This document shows, in pieces, positions 53,970-62,760 of a DNA stretch of 64,000 nucleotides (the stretch's first letter is position 1; each line of letters opens with the position of its first letter). The DNA is taken from the NCBI GenBank assembly GCA_928722015.1, contig CAKMWI010000011.1:1-64000 (forward strand), in the 5' to 3' direction. The notes under the pieces were generated by a model. It worked only from the letters and a program-made list of their open reading frames with translations, was not told the origin of the DNA and searched no databases. This stretch comes from Candidatus Gastranaerophilales bacterium. GTDB taxonomy: Bacteria > Cyanobacteriota > Vampirovibrionia > Gastranaerophilales > Gastranaerophilaceae. The translations under genes and the position numbers were made by a program.

Positions 53970-55427
53970 ATGGCTACCATATTAGAACAAAAATCGCAGA
54001 TTGATAAACTTTGGGAAACCTTTTGGTCAAACGGAATTTCAAATCCTTTAACCGTTATAGAACAGATTTCATACTTGTTTTTCATAAAAGAACTTGATGA
54101 TAAGCAAATATTAGCAGAGAAAAAAGCTTTAAGAACAGGGAAACCAATCGAAAATCCTATTTTTGATGAAACCCCGAAGCAACAAAATATGCGTTGGTCA
54201 AAGTTTAAAGATTTTGCACCAAATGAAATGTATAAAATTGTTCAGGAAGATGTATTTCCTTTTATAAAAAATATGGGTGGCGAAAATTTTGCTAAATATA
54301 TGAAAGATGCAGTTTTCATGATTCCATCTCCTGCACTTTTGGCCTCTGCTGTTGATATGATTAGCAAACTTGAAATACAAGATCTTGATACAAAAGGTGA
54401 TTTGTATGAATACCTTTTATCTAAAATTGCACAAGCCGGTATAAATGGTCAATTCAGAACTCCAAGACACATTGGTAAAATGATGGTTGAATTGGCCGAC
54501 ATTAAGCCGGATGACATTGTTTGCGACCCGTCTTGTGGTACAGCAGGTTTCTTAATTTGTGCAATTATGTATTTAAAAGACAAATACCCTGATATGTTCA
54601 TGAATGAACAGTTAAAAAAACATTTCAATAACGAAATGTTTTACGGCTTTGATTTTGATTTTTCAATGTTGCGTATCGCATCTATGAATATGATGTCACA
54701 CGGACTCCAAAACCCTCATATTGAATACCAGGATTCTTTGTCTGAAGATGCGTCAAACTTAAAGGATTTTTGTACTTGTGTTATCGCAAACCCACCATTT
54801 AAAGGTTCTGTAAATGAAGATACAATTGCAAAGAATATAATATCTGAAGTAAATACTAAAAAGACAGAATTACTGTTTTTAGCCTTGATGATTAGAATAC
54901 TCAAATCAGGAGGTAGAGCCTGTGTCATAGTTCCTGATGGTGTACTGTTTGGAACGTCAAATGCTCATTTATCCATAAGAAAAAAACTTATTGATGAACA
55001 ACAACTGCAAGCGGTAATTTCTATGCCTTCAGGTGTTTTTAAACCCTATGCAGGAGTGTCAACAGCTATTTTAATATTCACTAAGACAAATTCAGGCGGT
55101 ACAGATAAAGTCTGGTTCTATGATATGCAAAACGATGGCTTTACGCTAAACGATAACCGCACACCAATAGAAGAAAATGATATCCCTGATATTATTAAAA
55201 CCTACAAAAACAGATTTAATGAAGATAATACAGATAAAAAATCTAAACACTTCTTTGTAGATGTGGATGAAATTAGAAAGAATAACTACGACCTAAGTAT
55301 TAACAAGTACAAAGAAGTAGAATATGAACAAGTCAAATACGACTCTCCAAAAACAATTTTAGCTGAAATTCAAACTCTTGAAACCGAAGTCCAACAAGGT
55401 TTGGCTGAATTGGAGGCTATGCTGTAG
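53970..55427 (+). CDS. hsdM: Type I restriction-modification methyltransferase subunit HsdM
   Basis: 485 residues. HsdM methylates adenine in the recognition site together with HsdS. The N-terminal helical domain leads to 'GQFRTPRHIGKMMVELA' and the AdoMet site 'DPSCGTAGFL' (186-195); the catalytic motif is 'IANPPFKG' (NPPF 274-277). AAGGAG lies just before the ATG. The gene overlaps hsdS by one base. It is the first gene of a six-gene unit in which hsdR lies far downstream. It has its own divergent promoter region with the FtsZ-like gene. Confidence 0.96.
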   Translation: MATILEQKSQIDKLWETFWSNGISNPLTVIEQISYLFFIKELDDKQILAEKKALRTGKPIENPIFDETPKQQNMRWSKFKDFAPNEMYKIVQEDVFPFIKNMGGENFAKYMKDAVFMIPSPALLASAVDMISKLEIQDLDTKGDLYEYLLSKIAQAGINGQFRTPRHIGKMMVELADIKPDDIVCDPSCGTAGFLICAIMYLKDKYPDMFMNEQLKKHFNNEMFYGFDFDFSMLRIASMNMMSHGLQNPHIEYQDSLSEDASNLKDFCTCVIANPPFKGSVNEDTIAKNIISEVNTKKTELLFLALMIRILKSGGRACVIVPDGVLFGTSNAHLSIRKKLIDEQQLQAVISMPSGVFKPYAGVSTAILIFTKTNSGGTDKVWFYDMQNDGFTLNDNRTPIEENDIPDIIKTYKNRFNEDNTDKKSKHFFVDVDEIRKNNYDLSINKYKEVEYEQVKYDSPKTILAEIQTLETEVQQGLAELEAML

Positions 55428-56593
55428 TGGTAAAATTATCGACAGTTGCAACTATTAGTGCAGGGCAATCAGCACCTAAAAATAACTATTTTAGCGAAAA
55501 TGGAATTCCTTTTATAAGAGCTGGCAGCTTAGAATTTTTGATTAATGGTAAAGGTTTAGATTACTGTGAAAAAATAAATGAAACAAATGCTAAAATTTGT
55601 AAGTTAAAACTATATCCTAAAAATGCAGTTCTGTTTGCAAAGAGTGGAATGTCAGCAAATAAAGGAAGAGTTTATAAACTTGAAAGAGATTCTTATGTAG
55701 TTAGTCATTTAGCTGTTGTTGTTACAGACTCCTGCAAATTGTTACCTAGTTATTTTATGTATTGGCTTAAAATAAATTCACCAAGAACCCTCATTAAAGA
55801 TGAATCATATCCTTCAATAAGTTTATCAGATATTGGAAACTTAGACATAGATTGCCCATCCATTGAAGAGCAGCAACGTATAGTTAATATATTAGATAAG
55901 GCAGAAGAGATACGCACAAAGAAAAAACTTGCAAACGAAAAGCTGGATGAATTCCTAAAATCAACTTTCATCGACATGTTCGGCGACCCTGTTACTAATC
56001 CAAAAGATTTCCCAACTCAAAAATTAAATGATATTGCTACATTAAAAAATGGTATTAACTTTTTAAAGGGGGATAGTGGATTCGAAGTTAAATGTCTAGG
56101 CGTATCAAATTTTAAAGATAATAATTTTATAGTGGATAGTACTAATTTCAATGTAGTAGAGGTTTCTAACAAGCCAAGTGAAGATTATTATCTAAAGAAA
56201 AATGATATAGTTTTTGTTAGGTCTAATGGTAGTAAAGAATTAGTCGGTAGAACAGTACTAATTAAAACCGAAGGAAAAATAGTATTTAGTGGTTTTTGTA
56301 TAAGATGTAGATTAACTAGCAATATGAATCCAATTTATTTACTAATGTTATTAAAAACAGAATCTATGAAAAATGCTTTTAGTCATGACGGTCATGGTTG
56401 TAATATTAAAAGTTTAAATCAACAAATGCTGGGTAATTTAGACATTATTATTTCACCACTAGAACTTCAAAACCAATTTGCCCAAATAGTCCACAAAGTC
56501 GAAGCACAAAAGGAAAAGAACCAAAAAGTAATCGAACAGATGGACAACCTCTTCAACTCCCTCATGCAACAAGCGTTTAAAGGAAAAATATAA
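55427..56593 (+). CDS. hsdS: Type I restriction-modification specificity subunit HsdS
   Basis: 388 residues, start GTG overlapping the last base of hsdM. Two target-recognition domains, each followed by a conserved helix, are visible: 'SIEEQQRIVNILDKAEEIRTKKKLANEKLDEFLKS' (described here; about 144-180) in the middle and 'ELQNQFAQIVHKVEAQKEKNQKVIEQMDNLF' at the end. The two recognition domains read the two halves of a split DNA site. The target cannot be predicted from the sequence. It overlaps the next gene by one base. Confidence 0.94.
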   Translation: MVKLSTVATISAGQSAPKNNYFSENGIPFIRAGSLEFLINGKGLDYCEKINETNAKICKLKLYPKNAVLFAKSGMSANKGRVYKLERDSYVVSHLAVVVTDSCKLLPSYFMYWLKINSPRTLIKDESYPSISLSDIGNLDIDCPSIEEQQRIVNILDKAEEIRTKKKLANEKLDEFLKSTFIDMFGDPVTNPKDFPTQKLNDIATLKNGINFLKGDSGFEVKCLGVSNFKDNNFIVDSTNFNVVEVSNKPSEDYYLKKNDIVFVRSNGSKELVGRTVLIKTEGKIVFSGFCIRCRLTSNMNPIYLLMLLKTESMKNAFSHDGHGCNIKSLNQQMLGNLDIIISPLELQNQFAQIVHKVEAQKEKNQKVIEQMDNLFNSLMQQAFKGKI

Positions 56594-57384
56594 TGGAAGA
56601 TTTATCTATAACTACAATCAAAATATTGTTTTTATTTTTACCTGGAATAATATATTGTCTTATTCGGGAAAAAATAACATTTCATCAAAAAAAAGAATTT
56701 AACTATTTTATGATTAGGTCTTTTGTTTTTGGTGTAATTTCTTATTTAGTTTATGGGATATACATTGTCATATTCCAGAAGAAAAATTTAGAAGATATTA
56801 GTTTTTTGAAATATATTTTGTCGAATAATGTTAATATCCAAATTAATGAAATATTTTTTGCATCTATTATTGCTGTTATTATGGCTATACTATTCTCTTG
56901 GTTAAAAAATCAACATGTATTTGAGAATATATTTAATAAAGATTTTTACAACCAATTTTATGTAAAAAACTATCATACTCTACATTGTCCATTAAAAAAG
57001 AGAGAATGTGAAATTTTTAAAATTCCTTATATTAAAATTAATTGGGAAAATATTTTTAAGTTTCTTAATCCTTTTAAAGTTTGTGAAAATGATGTTTGGA
57101 ATACAATTTTTAATAGTAATGACCCAAATATGAGTTGGGTTTCTATTACTGATAATAAGTTAAAATTAAGATATGAAGGTTGGGTATATAAATATTCTGA
57201 TACATTTAAAGAGAATGAACTATTTTTAAAAGATGTAATAGTTTATAATGAAAATGATGAAGAATTAAAAAGACTCCCAGGACTATATATAACAAGAAAG
57301 GCTGAAGAAATAACTATAGAATTTTTTGCATTGGAACCAACGGAATTAATAAATAGATATAAGGAGGAAAATAATGACAAATAA
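56593..57384 (+). CDS. DUF6338 family membrane protein in the RM operon
   Basis: 263 residues. Two or three membrane helices come first (about 8-24, 41-64, 88-107), followed by a cytoplasmic part (NTIFNSNDPNMSWVSITDNK, and a strand-rich end 'YITRKAEEITIEFFALEPTE'). This fits the DUF6338 family, often found beside restriction-modification and other mobile genes; its function is unknown. It starts at the last base of hsdS and ends 11 bp into the next small ORF, so it is part of the same transcript. Confidence 0.8.
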   Translation: MEDLSITTIKILFLFLPGIIYCLIREKITFHQKKEFNYFMIRSFVFGVISYLVYGIYIVIFQKKNLEDISFLKYILSNNVNIQINEIFFASIIAVIMAILFSWLKNQHVFENIFNKDFYNQFYVKNYHTLHCPLKKRECEIFKIPYIKINWENIFKFLNPFKVCENDVWNTIFNSNDPNMSWVSITDNKLKLRYEGWVYKYSDTFKENELFLKDVIVYNENDEELKRLPGLYITRKAEEITIEFFALEPTELINRYKEENNDK

Positions 57385-57550
57385 TCAAAATTCAAATTCT
57401 AGAAATAAAAATTCTAACAATAAAAGTCAAGTTCATATAAGAGTTACTAATGATAGTAATCAATGGATTACAGAGAAATGTGGAACTAATACTCCACCTC
57501 CAAATCCTCCTAAAAAACCATCTACGGGGAATAGCAAGAAAAGTAAATAA
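57374..57550 (+). CDS. Small Asn/Pro/Lys-rich protein (58 aa) following DUF6338
   Basis: 58 residues with a strong AAGGAGG six bases before the ATG, overlapping the DUF6338 gene end by 11 bp. It begins with a low-complexity Asn/Ser stretch (MTNNQNSNSRNKNSNNKS), then 'VHIRVTNDSNQWITEKCG', and ends 'TNTPPPNPPKKPSTG'. The proline-rich tail is typical of small proteins beside DUF6338 genes. The role is unknown. It is short enough to be missed by ordinary gene calling. Confidence 0.65.
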   Translation: MTNNQNSNSRNKNSNNKSQVHIRVTNDSNQWITEKCGTNTPPPNPPKKPSTGNSKKSK

Positions 57551-57633
57551 AATTTAATAAAAGTATTGCAAAATATTGCAAAATATTGTATAATTAATAT
57601 GGGCTGGTATCTCTGTATATCTCGGTCCACCAC

Positions 57634-57656
57634 GGCAGGTGTTATACCTGCCTTTT
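57634..57656 (+). terminator. Terminator-like hairpin inside the RM operon
   Basis: GGCAGGT (57634-57640), loop GTTAT, ACCTGCC (57646-57652), then TTTT. It lies between the small ORF and DUF3800 and could act as a partial stop, lowering expression of the downstream DUF3800 and hsdR genes. Confidence 0.65.
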
Positions 57657-57678
57657 AACTGTGTGAAAGGACTGGGTA

Positions 57679-58395
57679 TTGAAGGATTTAAGTATATTCA
57701 TTGATGAATCAGGAGATTTTGGGGATTATCAAGAACACTGTCCTTTTTACATCATATCTTTTATTTTCCACAATCAAGAATGCACTATTACTGAACAAGT
57801 GGAAAAATTAGACCAATTTTTAGAGTATAACAACTTAAAGAAACATAATATACATACTGCACCTTTAATTAGAAAAGAAAAAAGTTACAAAGATACAGAT
57901 ATTTCCTTAAGAAGTAAACTTTTTAGACAGTTATTTAATTTTGTTAGAAGTGTTGATATTTCATATAAAACTATTGTTATTGACAAAAGAACATATAAAA
58001 ATCAGATGGATATAATTAAAATAATTACAAAAGAACTGTCATCATTCATCAAAGATAATTATTCTTTTTTTCAACAGTTTGAGAATTTCATAGTTTATTA
58101 TGATAATGGTCAAGTTCAATTAAATAAAACTTTGGTTGCTATTTTGGGCACTATGTTTGGGGACCATGTTGATTTTAGGGGGATAGAACCCAATAATTAT
58201 AAACTGTTTCAAGCCGCAGATTTGATATGTACTTTAGAACTAATAAAGAATAAACTCGCATGTGGCAAAAGCCTTACTACTTCTGAACAAAAGTTTTTCG
58301 GTTCTGCATCTAAATTAAGAAAAAATTATCTTAAATTTCTTGAAAGTATAGAGTTTAATAAAAAGACAAAACAATACTTATCAATTAAATATTAA
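57679..58395 (+). CDS. DUF3800 family protein
   Basis: 238 residues. The start 'LSIFIDESGDFGD' is the DUF3800 hallmark, whose acidic residues, with the later 'FQAADLICTLEL', suggest an RNase H-like metal site. Members are widespread in mobile and defence gene clusters; their activity is unproven. The TTG at 57679 is eight bases after AAAGGA and is the best start. It is placed directly before hsdR (36 bp gap). Confidence 0.85.
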   Translation: MKDLSIFIDESGDFGDYQEHCPFYIISFIFHNQECTITEQVEKLDQFLEYNNLKKHNIHTAPLIRKEKSYKDTDISLRSKLFRQLFNFVRSVDISYKTIVIDKRTYKNQMDIIKIITKELSSFIKDNYSFFQQFENFIVYYDNGQVQLNKTLVAILGTMFGDHVDFRGIEPNNYKLFQAADLICTLELIKNKLACGKSLTTSEQKFFGSASKLRKNYLKFLESIEFNKKTKQYLSIKY

Positions 58396-58431
58396 ATTAT
58401 GTTATACTTATCTATAGAATAAGGTGCAAGT

Positions 58432-61400
58432 ATGAGCAATTTCGAATTCCTAAAAAATGAATGGTTTGATATATACGAATTAGCTAAAGAAGCTGAAAGT
58501 TGCATTTGGTCAAAACCAGTATATGCGTGTTTAACAAACAGAAAAGCGCTGGAAAAAGCTGTAATTTGGATGTATAAAAACGATGCAGATTTAATTATGC
58601 CTTATGACACATCCTTAAATTCACTTATTCACGAGGACTCTTTTGTAAGAGTTTTGTTGCCAGTATTAGTCCCAAAAATTAATATTGTCAAAAAATTGGG
58701 TAATATTGCGGCTCATGAAAATAAAAAACTATCAAATCAGGATGCTTTGCAATCGTCTTGGGAATTATTTTATTTCTTATATTGGTTATATATGACATAT
58801 TCTATTGATGAGCCAATTAAAGGTTTAAAATTTGATCCTACAATCATTCCAAAAACTACACCTGAACAGGCTGAAATAGAACGATTAAAAAAAGAAATTG
58901 AAAAAAGAGAACAAGAAATTCTCAAAAAAGAAGATTTAATAAAAGAAAATGAGGAATTACTCGCAAAAGTTAAACAAATTAAATCTCAAAAAAGAACAAA
59001 CCCAAAAGATTATAACTACAACGAAACTAAAACAAGAAAATATTTTATTGATGTTCTTTTAAAAGAAGTTGGATGGGATATAACAAAACCTGATGCAACA
59101 GAATATGAAGTATCCGGGATGCCAAATTCAACAGGACTTGGATATGTCGATTACGTTCTTTGGGGTGATGACGGAAAACCACTAGGCTTGGTAGAAGCAA
59201 AAAGAACAATGCGAGATGCTAAAATAGGACGAGAACAAGCCGAATTATATGCAAATTGTCTTGAAAAGAAATTCGGGCAAAGACCTATTATGTTTTATTC
59301 AAATGGTTATGAACATTACATTTGGGATGATAAAAATTATCCGCCAAGAAAAGTTAGTGGTTTTTATTCAAAAGAAGACTTACAAAGACTTATAAACAGA
59401 CGGACATCACAAAAAGATTTAATAAATATCGAAATAAATAAAGATATTGCAGGCAGACCTTATCAGGAAAGATGTATTAAAAGTGTTTGCGAAAATTTCC
59501 AAAAGAAAAACAGAAAATCATTACTTGTTATGGCAACAGGAACCGGAAAGACTCGTGTTGCAATATCAATTGTTGATATTCTTACACGCTATAATTGGGC
59601 TAAAAGAATATTATTCTTAGCCGATAGAGTTCCACTTGTAGTACAAGCACAAAGAGCTTGTGCAAAAGTTATGCCAAGTTTAAATCCTGTTAACCTTATG
59701 CAAGCCGGAACAGATTGTGCTGATAGTAGATTTATTATTTCGACATATCAAACAATGATGAATCTAATTGATGCCAAAAAAGCAGACGAAAAAATATATT
59801 CTGTTGGATATTTTGATTTAATTATTGTAGATGAAGCACATAGAAGTATTTATAAACGATATGGAGAAATATTCAAATACTTTGATGCTTTAATGTTAGG
59901 TTTGACTGCCACTCCGAAAAATGATATTGATAAAAACACATATGAAGTTTTTGAATTAGAAAATGGTGTACCAACAGACTGCTATGAATATAAAGAAGCT
60001 GTTGAACAAGGGTATTTAGTTCCTTATGAAAGTTTTGATACTTCAACAAAATTTTTGCGGGAGGGCATAAAATATAGTGAATTATCCGAGCAAGAAAAAG
60101 AAGAATACGAAATCAAATTTTATGATGATGAAACAGATTCTTTACCAGACATAATAGATAAGAACAAGCTCAATAAATGGTTATTTAATGCCGATACTGT
60201 TGATAAAATTCTTGAAAACCTTATGGTTAATGGTATAAAAGTTCATGGTGGGGATAAATTAGGAAAAACAATAATATTTGCAACTAACCAAGCTCACGCA
60301 GATTTTATAGCAGAAAGATTTGATAAAAGCTATAAGCAATATAATGGGAAATTTGCAAGAGTAATTACTTACAAAACAGAATATGCCCAAAATTTAATTG
60401 ATGAGTTTTCTGTTAAAGAAAAAGAACCAACAATCGCAATTTCAGTTGATAAACTAGATACAGGTATTGATGTTTTAGAAGTTGTTAATTTGGTTTTCTT
60501 TAAACCTGTTCGTTCTTATACAAAATTTATTCAGATGATTGGTCGTGGTACAAGACTTTGCCCTGACCTTTTTGGACCCGGAGATGACAAAAAGAAATTT
60601 TATATCTTTGATGCTTGTGGGAACTTTGAATATTTTGAAACTAATCCCCCTAAAGCCGGTGGTAGTTCAATGTCACTTAATGAAAAATTATTCTTAAACA
60701 GATTAGAATTGGCAGAAAAAATCAAAGATGATAACGAAATTTTAAAAATATTTTCTTCAAAAATAAAAGATAACCTTTATAATATTGTTCAAACAATGGA
60801 TCGTGATAATTTCATTATTAGGCATCATCTTGAAAGTGTAGAAAAATTTTCTAACAGGGAAAAATGGGACAATTTAGATGATACAGATTTTCTTACAATT
60901 AAAAACGATATTGCAAAACTACCAACAACCGAAGAGGATGACAAAGAACTCGCAAAAAGATTTGATTTAATAATTGTAAATATGCAATTAGCACTTTATT
61001 CTAAATCAGCTAAAACTTTCAATAAATATGTTGATAAAATAAAAACAATAGCAAATTTATTAGAAGAGAAATCATCTATTCCAATGGTTAGAAAACATCT
61101 TGAATTGATAGAAGAATTGCAAAAAGATGAATACTGGAAAGATATAACAATATCTGAATTGGAAGAAATAAGAATTAAATTAAGAGATTTAATTGATTTA
61201 CTTGATTACCAAAAGCAAAAAATTGTATATACAAATTTTGAAGATGAAATCAAACCAAACAAATCAACCGAGAATAAAACGCCAGAAATAGCAGGAGTTG
61301 ATTTAATTCAATATCGTAAAAAAGTAGAAGCCTTTTTACAAGAGCATCAAAATGAAATAGCAATTAATAAATTAAAACATAATAAGCCTTTAACACCATT

Positions 61401-61782
61401 GGATGTTGAGCAACTAGAAAAAATATTAAAAGAAAATGCAAATATTATAGGGACAAAAGATAAATTTAAATCACTAATGGGTAATTTAGGATTGGGCGAG
61501 TTTATTCGTTCTGTAATTGGCCTGGATAGTTCTGAAATTGAAAAAGTATTTGCTCAATATTTAGATACTAATAATTTTAATGCAAATCAGATAAGATTTA
61601 TCGATAAAATAATTAATTATTTAAGAATAAATGGTACAATGTTAGATATTGGAGCATTATATGAAGCGCCATTTACCGATCTTAATGTTGAGGGCATTGA
61701 TGGAATATTTTCATCTAAAGATGCTGACAATATTATTTATCTAATTAATGAAATTAATCAGAACGCAAAAATATATAAATAA
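58432..61782 (+). CDS. hsdR: Type I restriction endonuclease subunit HsdR
   Basis: 1116 residues. An N-terminal DUF4145-like helical domain (about 1-125) is followed by a coiled coil (about 145-185). The nuclease domain of PD-(D/E)xK type has 'GYVDYVLWGDDGKPLGLVEAKRT' (Asp240, Glu255, Lys257). The two-lobe helicase motor has Walker A 'ATGTGKTR' (368-375), 'DEAH' (467-470) and later 'QMIGRGTRL'. HsdR pulls DNA and cleaves far from an unmethylated site. It completes the type I system begun by hsdM and hsdS, about 2 kb away behind three accessory genes. Confidence 0.96.
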   Translation: MSNFEFLKNEWFDIYELAKEAESCIWSKPVYACLTNRKALEKAVIWMYKNDADLIMPYDTSLNSLIHEDSFVRVLLPVLVPKINIVKKLGNIAAHENKKLSNQDALQSSWELFYFLYWLYMTYSIDEPIKGLKFDPTIIPKTTPEQAEIERLKKEIEKREQEILKKEDLIKENEELLAKVKQIKSQKRTNPKDYNYNETKTRKYFIDVLLKEVGWDITKPDATEYEVSGMPNSTGLGYVDYVLWGDDGKPLGLVEAKRTMRDAKIGREQAELYANCLEKKFGQRPIMFYSNGYEHYIWDDKNYPPRKVSGFYSKEDLQRLINRRTSQKDLINIEINKDIAGRPYQERCIKSVCENFQKKNRKSLLVMATGTGKTRVAISIVDILTRYNWAKRILFLADRVPLVVQAQRACAKVMPSLNPVNLMQAGTDCADSRFIISTYQTMMNLIDAKKADEKIYSVGYFDLIIVDEAHRSIYKRYGEIFKYFDALMLGLTATPKNDIDKNTYEVFELENGVPTDCYEYKEAVEQGYLVPYESFDTSTKFLREGIKYSELSEQEKEEYEIKFYDDETDSLPDIIDKNKLNKWLFNADTVDKILENLMVNGIKVHGGDKLGKTIIFATNQAHADFIAERFDKSYKQYNGKFARVITYKTEYAQNLIDEFSVKEKEPTIAISVDKLDTGIDVLEVVNLVFFKPVRSYTKFIQMIGRGTRLCPDLFGPGDDKKKFYIFDACGNFEYFETNPPKAGGSSMSLNEKLFLNRLELAEKIKDDNEILKIFSSKIKDNLYNIVQTMDRDNFIIRHHLESVEKFSNREKWDNLDDTDFLTIKNDIAKLPTTEEDDKELAKRFDLIIVNMQLALYSKSAKTFNKYVDKIKTIANLLEEKSSIPMVRKHLELIEELQKDEYWKDITISELEEIRIKLRDLIDLLDYQKQKIVYTNFEDEIKPNKSTENKTPEIAGVDLIQYRKKVEAFLQEHQNEIAINKLKHNKPLTPLDVEQLEKILKENANIIGTKDKFKSLMGNLGLGEFIRSVIGLDSSEIEKVFAQYLDTNNFNANQIRFIDKIINYLRINGTMLDIGALYEAPFTDLNVEGIDGIFSSKDADNIIYLINEINQNAKIYK

Positions 61783-61922
61783 AATTAAATTAACGTTATA
61801 AATGTATCCAAAAAGACAATAGATAATGCAAAGCTTGAATAATTACACAATATTATAATATTGCTATTTTGGGTATAAATTTTTAGAGATACTTATATTG
61901 AATATTTAGAACACAATAAATA

Positions 61923-62156
61923 TTATGTCTTTTCAATATACCAATTCGAATTTCCAAAGTGATTAAAATTCCATTGAAGTTGAAAATAGAAATTATATTC
62001 CATTGAATTATCATCTTTAAAATTATAAGAATACTTATTTAACTGAGTTTTGCGATAGCTTTCAAAAGCGTACTGAATTTCTTTTGCAAACTTTTTTCTA
62101 AATTCTGGATATGTTATGTTTAATGTTTCTTTTGTAAGTTTATTTTTTAGAATCAT
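61923..62156 (-). CDS. Hypothetical phage-type small protein (77 aa)
   Basis: 77 residues. The ATG at 62156 has GGAGG six bases upstream; the longer frame starting at 62192 has none. The protein reads 'MILKNKLTKETLNITYPEFRKKFAKEIQYAF', then 'YNFYFQLQWNFNHFGNSNWYIEKT', with many aromatic residues in the second half. I recall this style from small phage or plasmid proteins but do not recognise a named family. It runs opposite to its neighbours. Confidence 0.6.
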   Translation of the reverse strand: MILKNKLTKETLNITYPEFRKKFAKEIQYAFESYRKTQLNKYSYNFKDDNSMEYNFYFQLQWNFNHFGNSNWYIEKT

Positions 62157-62348
62157 CTGTACCCTCCAATGGCATAATAACTGCAAATTCATTTTTCAAG
62201 TCTCATATTTTGTAGCAATACTCATCACTCTAGACTTTTTAAATATCAAGCAAAACCATTCAAAGCTTATCATTCAGACACAATTTATTATTTAATAAAT
62301 GCCATTTTCATAAAATAAATATGCTATAATTAACAAAAGGAGATGCAC

Positions 62349-62669
62349 ATGACTATCAAATTTCCAATAAAATACAACAATCAGACTGTAACTAAAGAAA
62401 TGTTTTTGGAAACATTGAATTATATTATTTGTTTTATTGAAAACCATTTTAATTGCGATTTAGAAATATATAGAAATGCATTGACTGTATTCAAATCAAT
62501 GATTAAAGCTGCTAATGGTATAAATGATAGACGCCCAAATAAAGAATTGTGTAAACAAGCTTTTGATGTTCTTGAACAAATAAAAAATTTTAATGCAGAT
62601 GAGAAAACAAAAAGACTAAATCGAGAAAAATGTGCTTGGTGTAAACTTATGATTGAAAAATTTTACTAG
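62349..62669 (+). CDS. Hypothetical small protein (106 aa)
   Basis: 106 residues, start at 62349 with AGGAG six bases upstream (an ATG at 62343 sits on the ribosome site). Helical: 'YNNQTVTKEMFLETLNYIICF', then 'CDLEIYRNALTVFKSMIKAAN' and a C-terminal 'REKCAWCKLMIEKFY' with a CxxC pair that might bind metal. No family is recognised. It precedes the KAP NTPase gene on the same strand (91 bp gap). Confidence 0.6.
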   Translation: MTIKFPIKYNNQTVTKEMFLETLNYIICFIENHFNCDLEIYRNALTVFKSMIKAANGINDRRPNKELCKQAFDVLEQIKNFNADEKTKRLNREKCAWCKLMIEKFY

Positions 62670-62760
62670 TTCTATTTAATATAAAAAATAATTAGAACTG
62701 AGAAATTATCAGATAATATTTTTAATTATATTACTTTTTTATATTGGAGATTAAAAAATA

